From Mya arenaria (taxonomy: Eukaryota; Mollusca; Bivalvia; Myida; Myidae), in NCBI RefSeq assembly GCF_026914265.1, contig NC_069134.1:16771205-16835204 (forward strand): a stretch of DNA of 64,000 bases, written 5' to 3'. The notes beneath the pieces were generated by a model. The model ran no database searches, was not told the origin of the DNA, and saw only the letters and a list, made by a program, of their open reading frames with translations. The translations under genes were made by a program, and so were the position numbers. Of this stretch, positions 12,800 through 24,600 are shown piece after piece; the stretch's first letter is position 1, and each line of letters opens with the position of its first letter.

Positions 12800-13200
12800 A
12801 GTGGCATAGGTTTGTCTACCAAACTGTCAATTGCAGTAAAATCTTTGTATGCAAAAGTTTTTTTCATGTGTTCGGGTTTATAGCTATGCAACAGACTGGT
12901 TTACTGTTAACTCTGGCATACGATAAGGGTGTTCTCTATCAACTGTATTATTTAATATCTACGTTAATGATTTAGCTTTGCTTATTAAGAGCTGCAATAA
13001 AGGTGTTGATATTGCTGGAGAAAAAGTTTCAATTTTGTGGTATGCAGATGATTTAGTTTTACTAGCAGAAAATGAGGAATACTTCCAATATATGTTGAAT
13101 TCATTGTGCAATTGGTGTATTACAAATAAAATGGTTGTTAATATTGACAAAAGTAATATGGTGCATTTTAGAAATCATACAATTAAAAGAAATTGTTATT
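12800..13200 (+). pseudogene. Second LINE reverse transcriptase fragment
   Basis: A separate palm region follows: TVNSGIR, CSLSTVLFNIYVNDLALL, then VSILWYADDLVLLAEN with the catalytic YADD box, then NKMVVNIDKSNMVHFRN. It repeats the domain already passed at 11,780-12,060, so it is a second insertion or a rearranged copy of a related element. It is truncated on both sides. Confidence 0.75.
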
Positions 13201-13937
13201 GAATGCGAAGTTGAAAGTTTGTGATGTCTAAACGATTGACAAATTTATAACCAAATAACATTTTACATTTACAAGACATCCTTGGAAAAGCGATTCCTAC
13301 ACATGCAATATTGAAGCGTACGTTGAGATATTCAAAACTATTAATTTGCCATTCGAAATTAAACGAAAATTCAACATATGAAAAAGTCAAAACACTGGGG
13401 TTCGCTTATTTGTGTAATCAATGTATTTTATTTCGTTTGAAAAACCACTGGCATATGAAGAGCTTCTCAACTATTTTGTTTCGTCCTGTTTTCTTTCTTA
13501 ACACGGCCATAAATGCATTTAATATAATTGCATACATGCATCTATTGTCGATCAAATTGTTACTTGATTGAAAACAAATTCATTGTACGAGGTGCAAGAT
13601 ATATATATTGTATTATTTTGACGTCTGAATATGACAATACTTGTCACACATAAATCCTATCAACATTTTTACATTTTGTAAGCAAAATTAATAACATAGC
13701 ATACATATTTTGATAGAAAAATATGTTTATTATACTATATAACATACTCTACGGATCACTTTGAATTATTAACGATTACCAAATTGTTTTCACTGTTATT
13801 AACGCTAGATATGCAATATTTTGGCGCCGTTTTATCATGTGAATTTACATAACGTCACATCAACGTCATTTCTTAACACACGCCATAAGCAAACATCATC
13901 GCTTAAAAATTATTTAGTTCATATGAATTGTTTGAAG

Positions 13938-14690
13938 CCATGGAAGAAATCGCTGGAGTAGAAACGTCAACGTCATCAGAGCGAACGTATCAACGGAGAG
14001 ACATTAAATACTGTGCTAGAGCGGGAATGACACCAACGGACACGTGGAAATTTATAAATCTGGTGAGTGGATTACGTTAATATTCCAGGACACTCGTATT
14101 TGATTGGCACAAGCATTTCCGGGACGGTCGTGACGACAAAACTGACAATAAAACAACAGGATAGTGGCAGTTGCGACAAAATGCAGCCCGTCATTTCGGT
14201 AGATCGACAGAAACCATATAGCGGATGTGTTGGATTAAGCCATGGAAATATATATACCATTTTGACAATTATGTATTTCTAATTGATTCCAAGCATTTCT
14301 TATGATATGATTTGGGTTCATATTGAGTAATCATATGTTTGTGACATTTAAGCCCTATAGCGACATCTCACGAACGCATTGAGAAAGAAACGTCCAGACT
14401 GCGAAATTTGATCTTTCACCAAGACCACGCCCCTGCACATCGGGCTGAAGACACATTTCTAACAATAGATTTTGGGGGTATGAAAGACTGCATTATCCGC
14501 CTTAAAGTCCCAACCTGGCGCTTTTGGACTTACGAGGTCGCAGATTTGAACCTGAAGAAGAAATGAAATTTGCCGTCAGGTCGGCGGTAAGCAGCTACGA
14601 AAAGGGGTGGTACGCAGAAATTTTTAAAAAGTGGATAGATTGACACAGAATATGTATTGAATTTCAAGGGCAATCTTTAAAAAAACATTA
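13938..14690 (+). pseudogene. Mariner-like transposase relic
   Basis: Scattered frames match a mariner transposase in order: an N-terminal helix-turn-helix region (MEEIAGVE start, RRDIKYCARAGMTPTDTW), FDWHKHFRDGRDD, then FHQDHAPAHRAEDTF (equivalent to the HDNAPAH catalytic block), then RRFEPEEEMKFAVRSAV and GWYAEIFKKWID near the C-terminus. Stops and frame changes make it non-functional. Terminal inverted repeats could not be fixed with confidence. Confidence 0.7.
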
Positions 14691-14699
14691 ACTAGCATA

Positions 14700-15355
14700 C
14701 AAGCGCTTACGCTGACGTAATTTCATTAGTGTTCGTTAACAGTACGTCATTTCCGTACGAAGTGAATCTTACAGAGTTATGATTATTTGCTATGTAAAAA
14801 ATGATTGTTTTATGTGTGATTAAAATGTAATATATGTACAGTCCTGTAGAATAAAGTTTTTGCTTAAGTTCGATGCAATTTTATTTTTTCTTATAAAGCT
14901 AGTAATCATCTCACCTATATCTGGACAGCAGCTAAACTAGAAGCTACAGGCCAGCGTTGGGTTGCCGCTCTGTGATTACAATTTTGATATATTTTTCTCG
15001 CCCATGACGCAAAATATTCTGATACTGCCTTCATGTCACAACAACGATTGAAAGAGTCGATAGTGACATGAGTGACCTTTTTAAAGCAATATTCCATTCG
15101 TTGAATGCATCACCATTAATAAATGTGCTGCCAGCTGCTTCAATAAACATAAATTAATACTTTTTGTATGATGGAACACCTATGAATCATTGATAAATGA
15201 TAACAGGTCATTATACAAAGTACTCAGTAGCATTTGCCACAACAGATCAAACAGCAAAAACCGCAGCAGAGGCATTGCTTAAGATGTTTTTCTTGCAGTA
15301 TGGAATGAATTCTTAGTTACATTCGGCTTTGCTTTTATGGAAAACACAAACATTC
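14700..15355. other. Gene-free stretch between mariner and gypsy relics
   Basis: Nothing recognisable apart from short chance ORFs on the minus strand near 14,915-15,097. Confidence 0.4.
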
Positions 15356-15359
15356 TGAT

Positions 15360-15925
15360 AAATCTAAAGAACAAAGATACCTACTGATGGAACAGCCAAA
15401 TGCAGAAATACCGGTTTATGTAGAAAGATCAGAAGATTTGATTGACAGAAAGCTTCACAGGAATCAGTTACTTCCAATAGAAGTTATAGATGATAATGAA
15501 GATACAAACGAAGTTATGTATAGCGTAAAGGCAAGGCCAAGTCCACCAAAACCTAAGCCTAGTAAAAATTAAGTATGAAAACTGTATTGAAGGCACCAGT
15601 AAACGTGAAAGAGACAAAAAATGAATATGAAGAACAAGAGCCATCTGAAAATGAATATGTTACCACATATTTATCTGAGAAAAGACCGGCTGGTCATGAA
15701 AAAGAACTAGTTATATGCTGTAACAGATGTTGAAGAAGATAATGGAAATATTAATTAAAGAGATGAGGTTCTTCAAGATCAAGCCATTCAATCTGAGGAG
15801 GACAGATATGGAAATAAGCAAGGAGATAATCCACCAAATTCACCACCTATACCCGTTCCAAGAAAATCCATTAGCGTTAGGAAAAAAACCTGTCTGGTAT
15901 GATTCCTATCAGATTGGATAGTTGA
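15360..15925 (+). mobile_element. Ty3/gypsy-type LTR retrotransposon fossil, 3' end of pol
   Basis: Frames carry the typical C-terminal tail of a Ty3/gypsy polyprotein: a PVYVERSED-like segment, LHRNQLLPIE, then a proline-rich acidic linker and a closing VRKKPVWYDSYQI block. Only this last part of pol is seen. Protease, reverse transcriptase, RNase H and the integrase core are absent, and no LTR pair could be recognised. The copy is broken, with several breaks, and looks old. Confidence 0.6.
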
Positions 15926-15929
15926 GAGT

Positions 15930-16547
15930 ATCAGGAGTAAATAATCAGCTGACAGATCTGATTTAACTTGATTTTGATCAAGCGACTTTGTTGAGTACTA
16001 CTTTTGATTAAAAAGGGCTAAAATACAACACAGGAATGTGCTTTTTATCAGGGTTTAAAATTTACCATATTTATGGTGTGATTTGTATTGTTATATGTTT
16101 TTGATATGAACGGTTGAGAGGTACATATTTTAGCAAGACATCATACATATAGTTTGATTAGCCAAGAAGTTAATAGTTAATAGTTTTGTACTTTGGAGAG
16201 TATATCCAGAGTATCTTCCTAAAATATTTGGATCATGTAAGGTTTGTTGTTGTTGTTGTTGTTCAAGATAGATGTTGTCGTTATTTGCTTTGCGTTTCTA
16301 TAAAGAACAGTAACTGTTTCAAATTGTAAATAGAGCCACAGAAACCAATTTTACTTATAAAATAGGTTTAACTTTGTATATTTATATTTAAATTGTTTGG
16401 TTCTTTAATATTTGTAATCACATACTTTCAGTATTGTTTTGTTAATTTCAGGACGTTTTACATTCGTGTATAACTTCATAAGAATAAATCCAACCATTGA
16501 AACCCAGCTAGTGTATTATTGTGCAATACCGGCAAGGTTGTAAGAGT

Positions 16548-16602
<55 letters not shown>

Positions 16603-16750
16603 TTTTAAATAATTCTTCTTCTACATTTCAAATTGATGAAATTCAGTTAGTTTATATTAAATACTTATATCTTTTAGCTCGATTGTTACTACAGCGAAAA
16701 GCTGATAGAATCACTCTCGAGTTCGTTTCCTGGGTAGAAACCAATATTTG
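15930..16750. repeat. Non-coding, with (TTG)n and (AT)n microsatellites
   Basis: No gene is seen. A short TTG run lies at 16,243-16,263 and a long (AT)n tract at about 16,549-16,598. The tract accounts for the odd Ile/Tyr-repeat ORF across it. Confidence 0.8.
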
Positions 16751-16759
16751 AGTCCATTT

Positions 16760-16850
16760 TGATAGGCCACGAAATTACCCCTGGTGGGGATCGAACCTAC
16801 AAACTCTTTGCTACGAGACGAGACGGTCACCTAGATCACTTTCACCCTTC
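16760..16850 (-). mobile_element. tRNA-derived SINE fragment
   Basis: On the minus strand GATCTAGGTGACC (A-box-like) is followed by GTAGGTTCGATCCCCACC (B box) about 40 bases on, then GGGGTAATTTCGTGGCC. This is the layout of a tRNA-type SINE head. No clean cloverleaf forms, so it is not a tRNA gene. Confidence 0.5.
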
Positions 16851-17069
16851 AATTTAAATACCCTGTTAATATCTTCTGTAAAACGATGAAATAGAAACCA
16901 ATTAGTTGAGTTAAATGGAGCAATTTAATAGTAAATTATGTGTTAAAATATCCAATATACATATCAATGTACTAATATAAAAGATATGTTGTTACTAGCA
17001 AACAATACGTAGCATCATCATGTATTTCATTGTGTGTACCTGCACTTGTTTACTTCAATAAAATAATAA

Positions 17070-17345
17070 ATTACCGTCTCCGTTGCCTTGTGGTAAAGGC
17101 GTCCGCCTACGGAGCGGGAGGTCGAAGGTTCGAGTCTCACAAGGGGCTTGTTCTGACATGGCCGGTTGCCGACCCAACAGCTAGTTAAATCGAGGGGTAC
17201 CGATTGCCCTCCTGCCAGGCGCCTGGCATTTGGGATAAGGAATCGGGGTAAAGATGTTCACGAATGTAGGTGACTCATAAGCCCAACGGGCTGGCCCTTA
17301 ACTAAGAGGGGTAACACTATAATAAACAAACACTTTACTTTACTT
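17070..17345 (+). mobile_element. tRNA-derived SINE, nearly full length
   Basis: The tRNA-like head (17,076-17,147) has GCCTTGTGGTAAAGGCGTCC as A box and GAAGGTTCGAGTCTCAC as B box. A body follows (GGCCGGTTGCCGACCCAACA, TGCCAGGCGCCTGGCAT hairpin, CCCAACGGGCTGGCCC) and then a TTTACT-repeat 3' tail. Boundaries are judged from the head and tail. Confidence 0.75.
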
Positions 17346-17349
17346 TTAC

Positions 17350-18330
17350 TTCACGTAGATGAAAAAGTACTGACTTTTTAATGTTATTGACTACATACTT
17401 TTGTTATCTTAAATGAAAGATAAGATATACATATACGCATTTCTGTTTTGGAATTCTTTACATTTTGTTATTTAAATGTATGGTAAATTGTGTTGTATTT
17501 CCTAAACTGACTATGGTGAAACAAACTTTGCAATAAAGTGCCCGATAGAAACTATTCTTGCAAGGTTCACAACTTAACATCAATGTATATATATCAATGG
17601 TCCACGATTCAGTCAATTCATTCAAGTAGTTGTTGAGGTATGTTCAAGACAAAATTTTGTCAGAGAAAATGAAGAATACGGAGAAGAATAAAAAGGATAA
17701 GAAATGCGGCATGAAGGGAAGACATATGTATTACGCTTTGTTCATAATCGAGAAGATGCGATGTCACTTCTGGCCTCGCTTTCGTATTAAAATACCAGTA
17801 TAACCACAAATAGATAATACTGGGTAATAATTTACAATATTGTAGTCTCGGTCATCTAGATCGATTAACGGGTTTTTTTGTGCAAAAAGTAAGTAATCAT
17901 CATTGTTCAAACGTTAACTTTGAATATGGATTCAAACGGCAGGATGTTTAGAGACCTCGACTTGACGGCCTGAAAAGTTTTGTGTCGCGTGAAACTATAC
18001 TCATGAACCCTCATGTTAGTTCGGTTTCATATAGGTGCAAATATTCATGTTACTTCCAAAACACGACAATTACCAATTACTACGGCCAGGTTAGAGTGTA
18101 AAGATCTTCGTTTTTCCATAATTCATAACCGAACCCGACCTATGTCTTTAAGACACTTATTCTGTCCAAATTTTGTGAAGATGGATTGCTGAAAAAGTGG
18201 CTGCTAGAATATACCCAAGCAACATGTTGACAACGGACAGTGGCCGATCACACTAGCTTAGCATCAACACCATGAACTTCGTAAACGTTCATGTATACAA
18301 GGGTGTCAAAATCCAAGAAACATAACTTTT
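17350..18330. other. Gene-free stretch
   Basis: No gene or clear repeat is recognised between the SINE and the next inverted-repeat element. Confidence 0.4.
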
Positions 18331-18331
18331 G

Positions 18332-18674
18332 ATTAATTTCCATCCGGAAACCCTCGGCCATTTTCCATCGAAAACAACCCCGGGTGTACATGGACGGTTA
18401 ACAATGTCAGAAATCTTTACATTTAACTACGCTGCAAGTAGATCGCTTTGTAATTTCAATTTAGCAGTAAAAACTTTGACTTTTCTCTTGTAAATCATTT
18501 ATGCATTAATATACTTCACTGACAATCAATTTGAACTGAAGGTAATACACGTTAAAACATTACAATTAATTAAAGCTGTTATTTAAAATTTTACGAACAA
18601 CATCTGATGTACCGGCATACATCCGAGGTTGTTTTCGATGAAAATTGGCCAAGGTGTTCCGAATGGATTAATTT
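18332..18674. mobile_element. hAT-type MITE, copy 1 (327 bp) with perfect 8-bp target duplication
   Basis: Terminal inverted repeats about 50 bp long: left CCATCCGGAAACCCTCGGCC from 18,340, right the complement of CCATTCGGAACACCTTGGCC ending at 18,666. They are followed inward by CGAAAACAACCYCGGRTGTA. ATTAATTT flanks both sides (18,332-18,339 and 18,667-18,674). An 8-bp duplication fits the hAT superfamily. It encodes no protein. A second, diverged copy lies at 49,547-49,868. Confidence 0.85.
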
Positions 18675-18718
18675 CAATACAAATAATGCCCTTGGTGCTT
18701 TGTTAATTTGAGTTATTT

Positions 18719-19665
18719 GGCGGATCCGTGGTCAAGTGGTAACACACTTGACTATCAATCCAGGGGTCGCAGGTTCGATTCCCCGTCGCATCACTAAAAC
18801 CAGAGGCCCAAAAGGGCCTATGCTCTACTGGCATGGCTCTTGTGGTCATTTTCAATCCAGAGCATGTATGTATGGGTAAAAGGGAACAAACATATTGTTC
18901 ATGTTTTGTGTTTGGGTTACCTGAAAACGCTGCACGTTCAACATTTGAGGACAGAAAGTGTTGTAAGCAGATTCATGAACTATTTTATTATGTGCCAAGT
19001 AAAGATCATCTGACAAAATAAAATACTTTCAAAACTGTACTCATGGTCGAAATTTCATTTCTGTAGCTTTAAAAATTAAAAAGTTGGTCAAAAGGGGTGG
19101 GGCCAGCTTTGGCCCCAGGGGCATAATTTCAACTGTTTTGCTAGACAGTCATCACATGATGCTCCACAACAAATATCAAAGGTATAAGCATTGTGGTTTG
19201 AAACAATAATATTTTGAAAATATTTCTTATATAAGTCTCTAGGAAACTTGTGACCCCAGAGGCAGTGCCAGTTTTGACCCCAGGGGCATAATTTCAACAA
19301 CCATGGTAGCAGACCACTAAATTATGCCTTATTCAAAATAGCAAGTGTCTGCATAGCTGGTTCAGACAAAAAGATTTTCGAACATTCCCAATAGTATACA
19401 AAACCTGTGAACCCCGTAGGATGGCCAGTAATGACCCCAGGGGCATACTTTGAACAAACATTCACAAGCAATTGTGCTTAGATAGATGCGCAAACACTCA
19501 AAAAGATTTTAAAACATTTCCCAATTTAAGAATACCAAACCTGTGAACCCTGGGGCGTAGCCAGTTATGACCCCGGGGGCATAATTTGATCAAACATTCA
19601 CAACCAATTTTGTTAAGATGAATGCGCGAATTACAGACATTTTGGCCATAGAACTTAAAAATGGC
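18719..19665 (+). mobile_element. Composite SINE-like repeat with tRNA head and repeated modules
   Basis: A tRNA-like head (TCAAGTGGTAACACACTTGA, then GCAGGTTCGATTCCCC) is followed by AGAGGCCCAAAAGGGCCTATG and then four diverged modules. Each module ends in a GGCCAGTTTTGACCCCAGGGGCATAATTT-like block (near 19,095, 19,255, 19,420 and 19,555). The same motifs recur in many bivalve genomes as I remember them. No coding role is seen. Confidence 0.65.
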
Positions 19666-20039
19666 CTTTGGCCTTTTAACAAGAACAAGGCAGAGTAATT
19701 CACAAAATCAACTGCAGAACCATAAAAGCAAGTTGTCTCCCTTTTATCCTAGACTTGACTTTACATGTAAACTTCGCTAAAAATAGGCAAATTCGCTCAT
19801 GCAGACTTGGCTAAAAATAGGTCAGCTAAAAATAGCATTTCTGGCTGGTTTTCGAAAGGACCCAAGCTCTGATGGATATCTAAATACTGTACAAGTTTTA
19901 TCGAGATACAATCAAAACTGAAGACTGTATCGCGTTCACAAGCAATTGTTTACAGACGCACTGAAGCACGCACGGACGCACATTCTACGTACACATTACC
20001 ATCGCATAAGCTCTTTTGGTCTTTGACCTGTAGAGCTAA

Positions 20040-20215
20040 AATACTAATCGTCTTCCGGGAGGGACATTAAATGGGGGTCCCGTGTGAGAGTGCTATACAC
20101 TGGTGCACGTTAAAGAACCAGGGTAACTCTAACCAGGGTTACATTCTGACTAACAATCTTAACGGAACACTCGCCGAATGGGCAAGGCCCGAGTGCGAGT
20201 ATAAATAAGCTTACA
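20040..20215 (+). repeat. Dispersed repeat tail (GGTCCCGTGTGAGAGTG motif)
   Basis: CTTCCGGGAGGGACATTAAA, GGTCCCGTGTGAGAGTGCTA, CACGTTAAAGAACC and ATGGGCAAGGCCCGAGTGCG occur in order. This is a block I recognise as the 3' part of an abundant invertebrate SINE or LINE. No other copy lies in the window. Confidence 0.5.
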
Positions 20216-20745
20216 CACCACCACCTTGTCAATTTGAAAACCAACTACCTGCGCATTGTCATAACCAACATTTCAATCATCGGTCAATGTAATCAACCTT
20301 TATTTCATAAGAATGTAGATGATAACATTAATTGTCAATTCCAACAGACAGTGCTTTCATAGCACGGTAAATATGTTATGTAATAATTTAAAACATGACA
20401 GTAATTTCAAAGAATTACCAGGTGATCAGTTTTGGACACTCGTATTTCATGGAATATATACAACATGTATATCAACAAGCCAGTATTGGTTCAACTTTAT
20501 GATCTGGTATATGTTAAATTTCACTAACATATATACTCAATTTAAAAGAATAAAATACAACTTTTAATTCCAAAAGGAAATAGTAATGCATAACTTTGCT
20601 GTTTTAACCTTCAAATGTTAACAATATATATTGCATTATTTCAACCATGAATGATTTAGTAAAATGTTTTGTACAAATAAACATGAAATAATATAAAACA
20701 ATTCACTTTAATACGTACACAATAATACAAGCATCACATAAACAA

Positions 20746-21005
20746 TGGGCCGTTCAGAACTTTTTTAACAGACGTTGTTAACGTCATCATTGTTAACTTT
20801 AAAATTGTTTCTGCACTGCATGTTGGATGGATATACATGTGATCTGCAGTATTTTTGAGTTTGAGACAACTATTTCAGCTGTACTTGTTTTATGCAAATT
20901 AGCAGCAAATATATGACCAAATCCTAAAACAGTTCACATTTTGAAGTTAACAAAGATGCCTTTAACAACGTTGTTAACTTTAACAAAGTTCTGAACAATT
21001 GGCCA
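20746..21005. mobile_element. Inverted-repeat MITE with GTTCAGAAC ends, copy 1
   Basis: The left end GGGCCGTTCAGAACTTTTTT and the right end AAAGTTCTGAACAATTGGCC are inverted relative to each other, and both run into GTTGTTAACTTTAA-type subterminal palindromes. The centre has GTGATCTGCAGTAT. A partial second copy (58,890-59,035) shares the left half and the central motif. The target duplication is unclear. Confidence 0.7.
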
Positions 21006-21009
21006 ATAT

Positions 21010-21600
21010 CTGATATATTGATAATTGTATTCCCTGCTATGCACCAAAGGAAAATGTACACAATGCCGTTTAGTCTATACATTATATACTATGTAGACGT
21101 ATGATACAATAACAATCATACCATTGCTTCACTACCAATCTATATCAAAGGACTTAAGGTCATAAGTTTTAATGCCTTCCTATAACACCATGTGTATCAG
21201 CACGTAGGGTCTTTGCCACCTTGTAATGAGGACAGGGTGCTGTAGAAAAGAGAGAGTGGGTGCTACAGGAAAAAAGGGCACATTCTGTCTGACGGTAAAG
21301 AATTTAAACATTATGATTTTCATATATAAAAAAATGTGTTAATAATATAAGTTTCAAATTACCATATACATCAAGTTTGTACAAATGTATACTTTTTCTT
21401 TTAAGTTTAAATCAAAACCAAAGAAATATTTCATTATTTTAAGCATTTCATGCTAAGAAAGCACAAGGGTGCACATGCTGGTCTCAATGAGGACAGAAGG
21501 GTACTACCAAAAAGGACAGGGTGCAGCATCCTGCCATAACTCTTTGGCTTAAAGCCTGAGCACTTACATAAAATGTACATAACCAGGGACAATGAAGGAA
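21010..21600 (-). other. Region downstream of ALG6 (probable 3' UTR and flank)
   Basis: Non-coding. Two related blocks, AATGAGGACAGGGTGCTGTA (about 21,226) and AATGAGGACAGAAGG with AGGACAGGGTGCAGCATCC (about 21,488-21,535), look like diverged repeats of each other. No canonical AATAAA was located with confidence. Confidence 0.4.
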
Positions 21601-21610
21601 TGTCCAAGCA

Positions 21611-24600
21611 TTAATCATGCTTCTTTTTCCGTAACTTAAGTTTATTGGCCATACTCTTATGTTTAGTAGTGTTTTCCACTGTAGCTTTATTCATAGCTTT
21701 ACTAACAGTCTTGCTATTTTTCCCATTGGCTGCCTTTGTCTTATGTGAATGGTGTACACTGATTCCTGCTGTAAACTGACAGTAGTGAAAGTATGCAGCA
21801 AACAGCAGGAAGTGAGCGCACGAGAACACGGAGATCACGAGCGGGAACAGGTCCGGGAGACCGGCCGGAGGAGGGAATATCACCAGGGCGAGACTCAGGA
21901 ATACCTGGCCCACGCATGAGATACAGAACTGGAATAAAACATTGGACAAAATATTAAAATAAATTTACACTTATAAATTTAAAATTATGTTCATGATATG
22001 ATAATGGTGGTAAAATGTATTCAAATAAAACAAACAGATAATTTGTAGCAATTTAACATACTCAACAAACATCAATCAAATAAAATTAAGTGCATAAAAG
22101 GCTTAATGGCAGTGTTTGAAGCAATTCTGAATTTTATAAAGCAGGGCCTGTATTAAAAAAATATCTTAAATCATTTGTTAATTTGTCAAAATCCAAAAAT
22201 GTTCATGGTCAAAATTAAACAAAAAGTTATACATATTTTCTTATTCTTAACATTAAGTATATATTTTCAATTAAATCATTGAAAAAAGAAGTATTTCAGA
22301 TATTATAATGGTAAGTTGTCACAGCATATCAAAAATGACTTAAGATGACTTAAGATGTTTTATGAATACCAGCCAAGGGCTTTCAGAATTTATAGCCAAA
22401 TACTTGTGTTAGAAATTCAGACTCATTCATCCAACAGTCTTATGTCAATGACTGTTATGATCAAATAATTGCTTATACAGAAAGAATTATCCACTTACAG
22501 CCAGCTTTACAAATATGTTGACCCAGACTTGTGTGTCTGTGGGTGGGGCTGTGTCTGGGCGGATGGGATTGAAGGCGTTGAACAGGAGGGGATAGAGGAG
22601 CATGAAGGCTATGTACGGTACCAGCTGACCATCCTTAACCAGCAGAGGTAGCATGCTTTAATAGAAAGATATATGTTTTAGTCTGTACATGTACAAAAAC
22701 ATGGTTCTGTTAGTAATGAGAAACTTATTTCTATTAATGTTTAAACTTTGTCTGACTTGAAATTATTTTCCCTTACTTTTCATGATAAACTAATTCATAT
22801 ATGAGCAAGTTTCAATCCAAAGTTTAAATTGTAGAAAGTATTGTTTCAAACCTAGTGGATTGTTGTATGACATATCAGGCAAACTTAACAGATACACCTA
22901 CCTGAATGTGGACACTTGCAAAAACCAGAAGCACCAAAATGGACAATCAGGTATCAATGTACACACTATTCTGAAACATGAAGACCATACATTCAGAATT
23001 TGACATCATTTACATGCATATTGAGAAGTACATGTATATTGTTCTTGTAAAAACTGATTTGAAACAATACATTGTACATGAGAACACCAGCAACAATTAT
23101 TCATATAATGAATTTAAAGATAATATTAAATAGTTTAAAGTTAAACATTTGTGAGAAGCATAATATTATGATAGCAGAGTGATAACACAATTATCATTCA
23201 TTTACATAGAAGTAGAAGAAAATTGGCGAAAATAAAGACATCTTGTGAGAGAAAACTTACAATGCTGGAATAAGAATGCTCTTTTCATGAACTTGGAATG
23301 AAAACAGGAAGAACACCAGAGATGAATTCACCTGTAATAAAAAAGATACAATAAAATAAGTGTTAAAAAGTATTAACGATTTCTTCAAAATGTGCATAGA
23401 TCTAGAGAGTTAAGTTTGAACTTGTTACAAAGATTTTAATAATACAAAAGAACAAGGCATGAACAAACATATCTTAACTAGCTAAAACAATAACAAAGAG
23501 GACTTACCAGTGCATATCTGAACTTGGTGAATGAAGGTCTACACAGGAGATCTACAGACGAGGGGAGAAGGCACGCTCCTGTCACACAAAGGCTGTAAAG
23601 AACAGAAACTTTTCATTTTTCAATCATAGTCACATGTATAACTTCTTTTTGCAATACATGAAAGTAATAAAACAAGAACACTTCCAATGTTCAGTCATTT
23701 CCCTCAGTGGTTCAGGGGTCATACTCTAAAAATATTTTATCTAGAGTTATGGGACTTGCTATGTATGTCTGCACACTTGTGTTCCTCGTGAAAATGTGTT
23801 CCATGCTGCATACTCAAAACTTCAGCAGATTTTAAGTTATTGCCAACTTTTGAAAGTAGGTTGCCTGGTTACCACAGCAGTTAGTGCATTTGCTTATCAC
23901 CAAGGCAACCCAGGTTTGATTCTCGGCCTGGGTGCATGCGAGTTTGGTTGGTGCTCACCAAGCTGGACAAGTAGGTTTTTTCTGGTTCTCCTAGTTCTCC
24001 AGGTCCCCTATAACACAAGACCACACTCTTGTGCAACATCGTGCCAATGAGAGTGATTTAGTGTAAGTTAACATAACTTTTTTCACAATCATAAAATAAA
24101 TAAAGTTTAAACTAAAATGATAACAATGACACCTCTAACAATAAAACAGGCTTTCACAATACTGTGATTATTTTTTTAAGACAAAAAATTTAAAGAAACA
24201 AGAACAGACCACATTTTGAGTATCTGTTCCAGGGTCATCATCTGTTTCCACTTGATAAGCACAGACAAGGAGCACCACACATTGGCCACTTTGTCCTGGG
24301 GGGTAGCAAACAGGTTTATGTTACAAATAAAACATATCATTATCAAACAATATATATCTGTTTCCTTTGTTATAAAGATATAATGTAAATGTGGATGAGT
24401 AAGAATCCACTAAAGGCACCACTATACATAGACATCTTTTCCTGAGATGGAAATAAAACATTGTCATATTACAGACATTTACTTATTGTATTACAGGCAT
24501 TCACTTATTGTGTCAAATGATTCATATACCTAATGACAATCATATAATATATTACATGTGTGACTAACTGTTATATGATATACATAAGACACTGACTGAG

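Noticed and set aside
12978-13202. Small host gene with YADD motif
   Set aside because: It is a fragment of LINE reverse transcriptase without start context.
15387-15572. Host gene for a Pro/Lys-rich protein
   Set aside because: LHRNQLLPIE and the closing VRKKPVWYDSY block mark it as the tail of a broken Ty3/gypsy pol.
17076-17147. tRNA gene
   Set aside because: A and B boxes are present but acceptor and anticodon stems do not close, and a SINE body and tail follow.
18719-18795. tRNA gene
   Set aside because: Acceptor arms do not pair and it continues into a known-looking repeat body.
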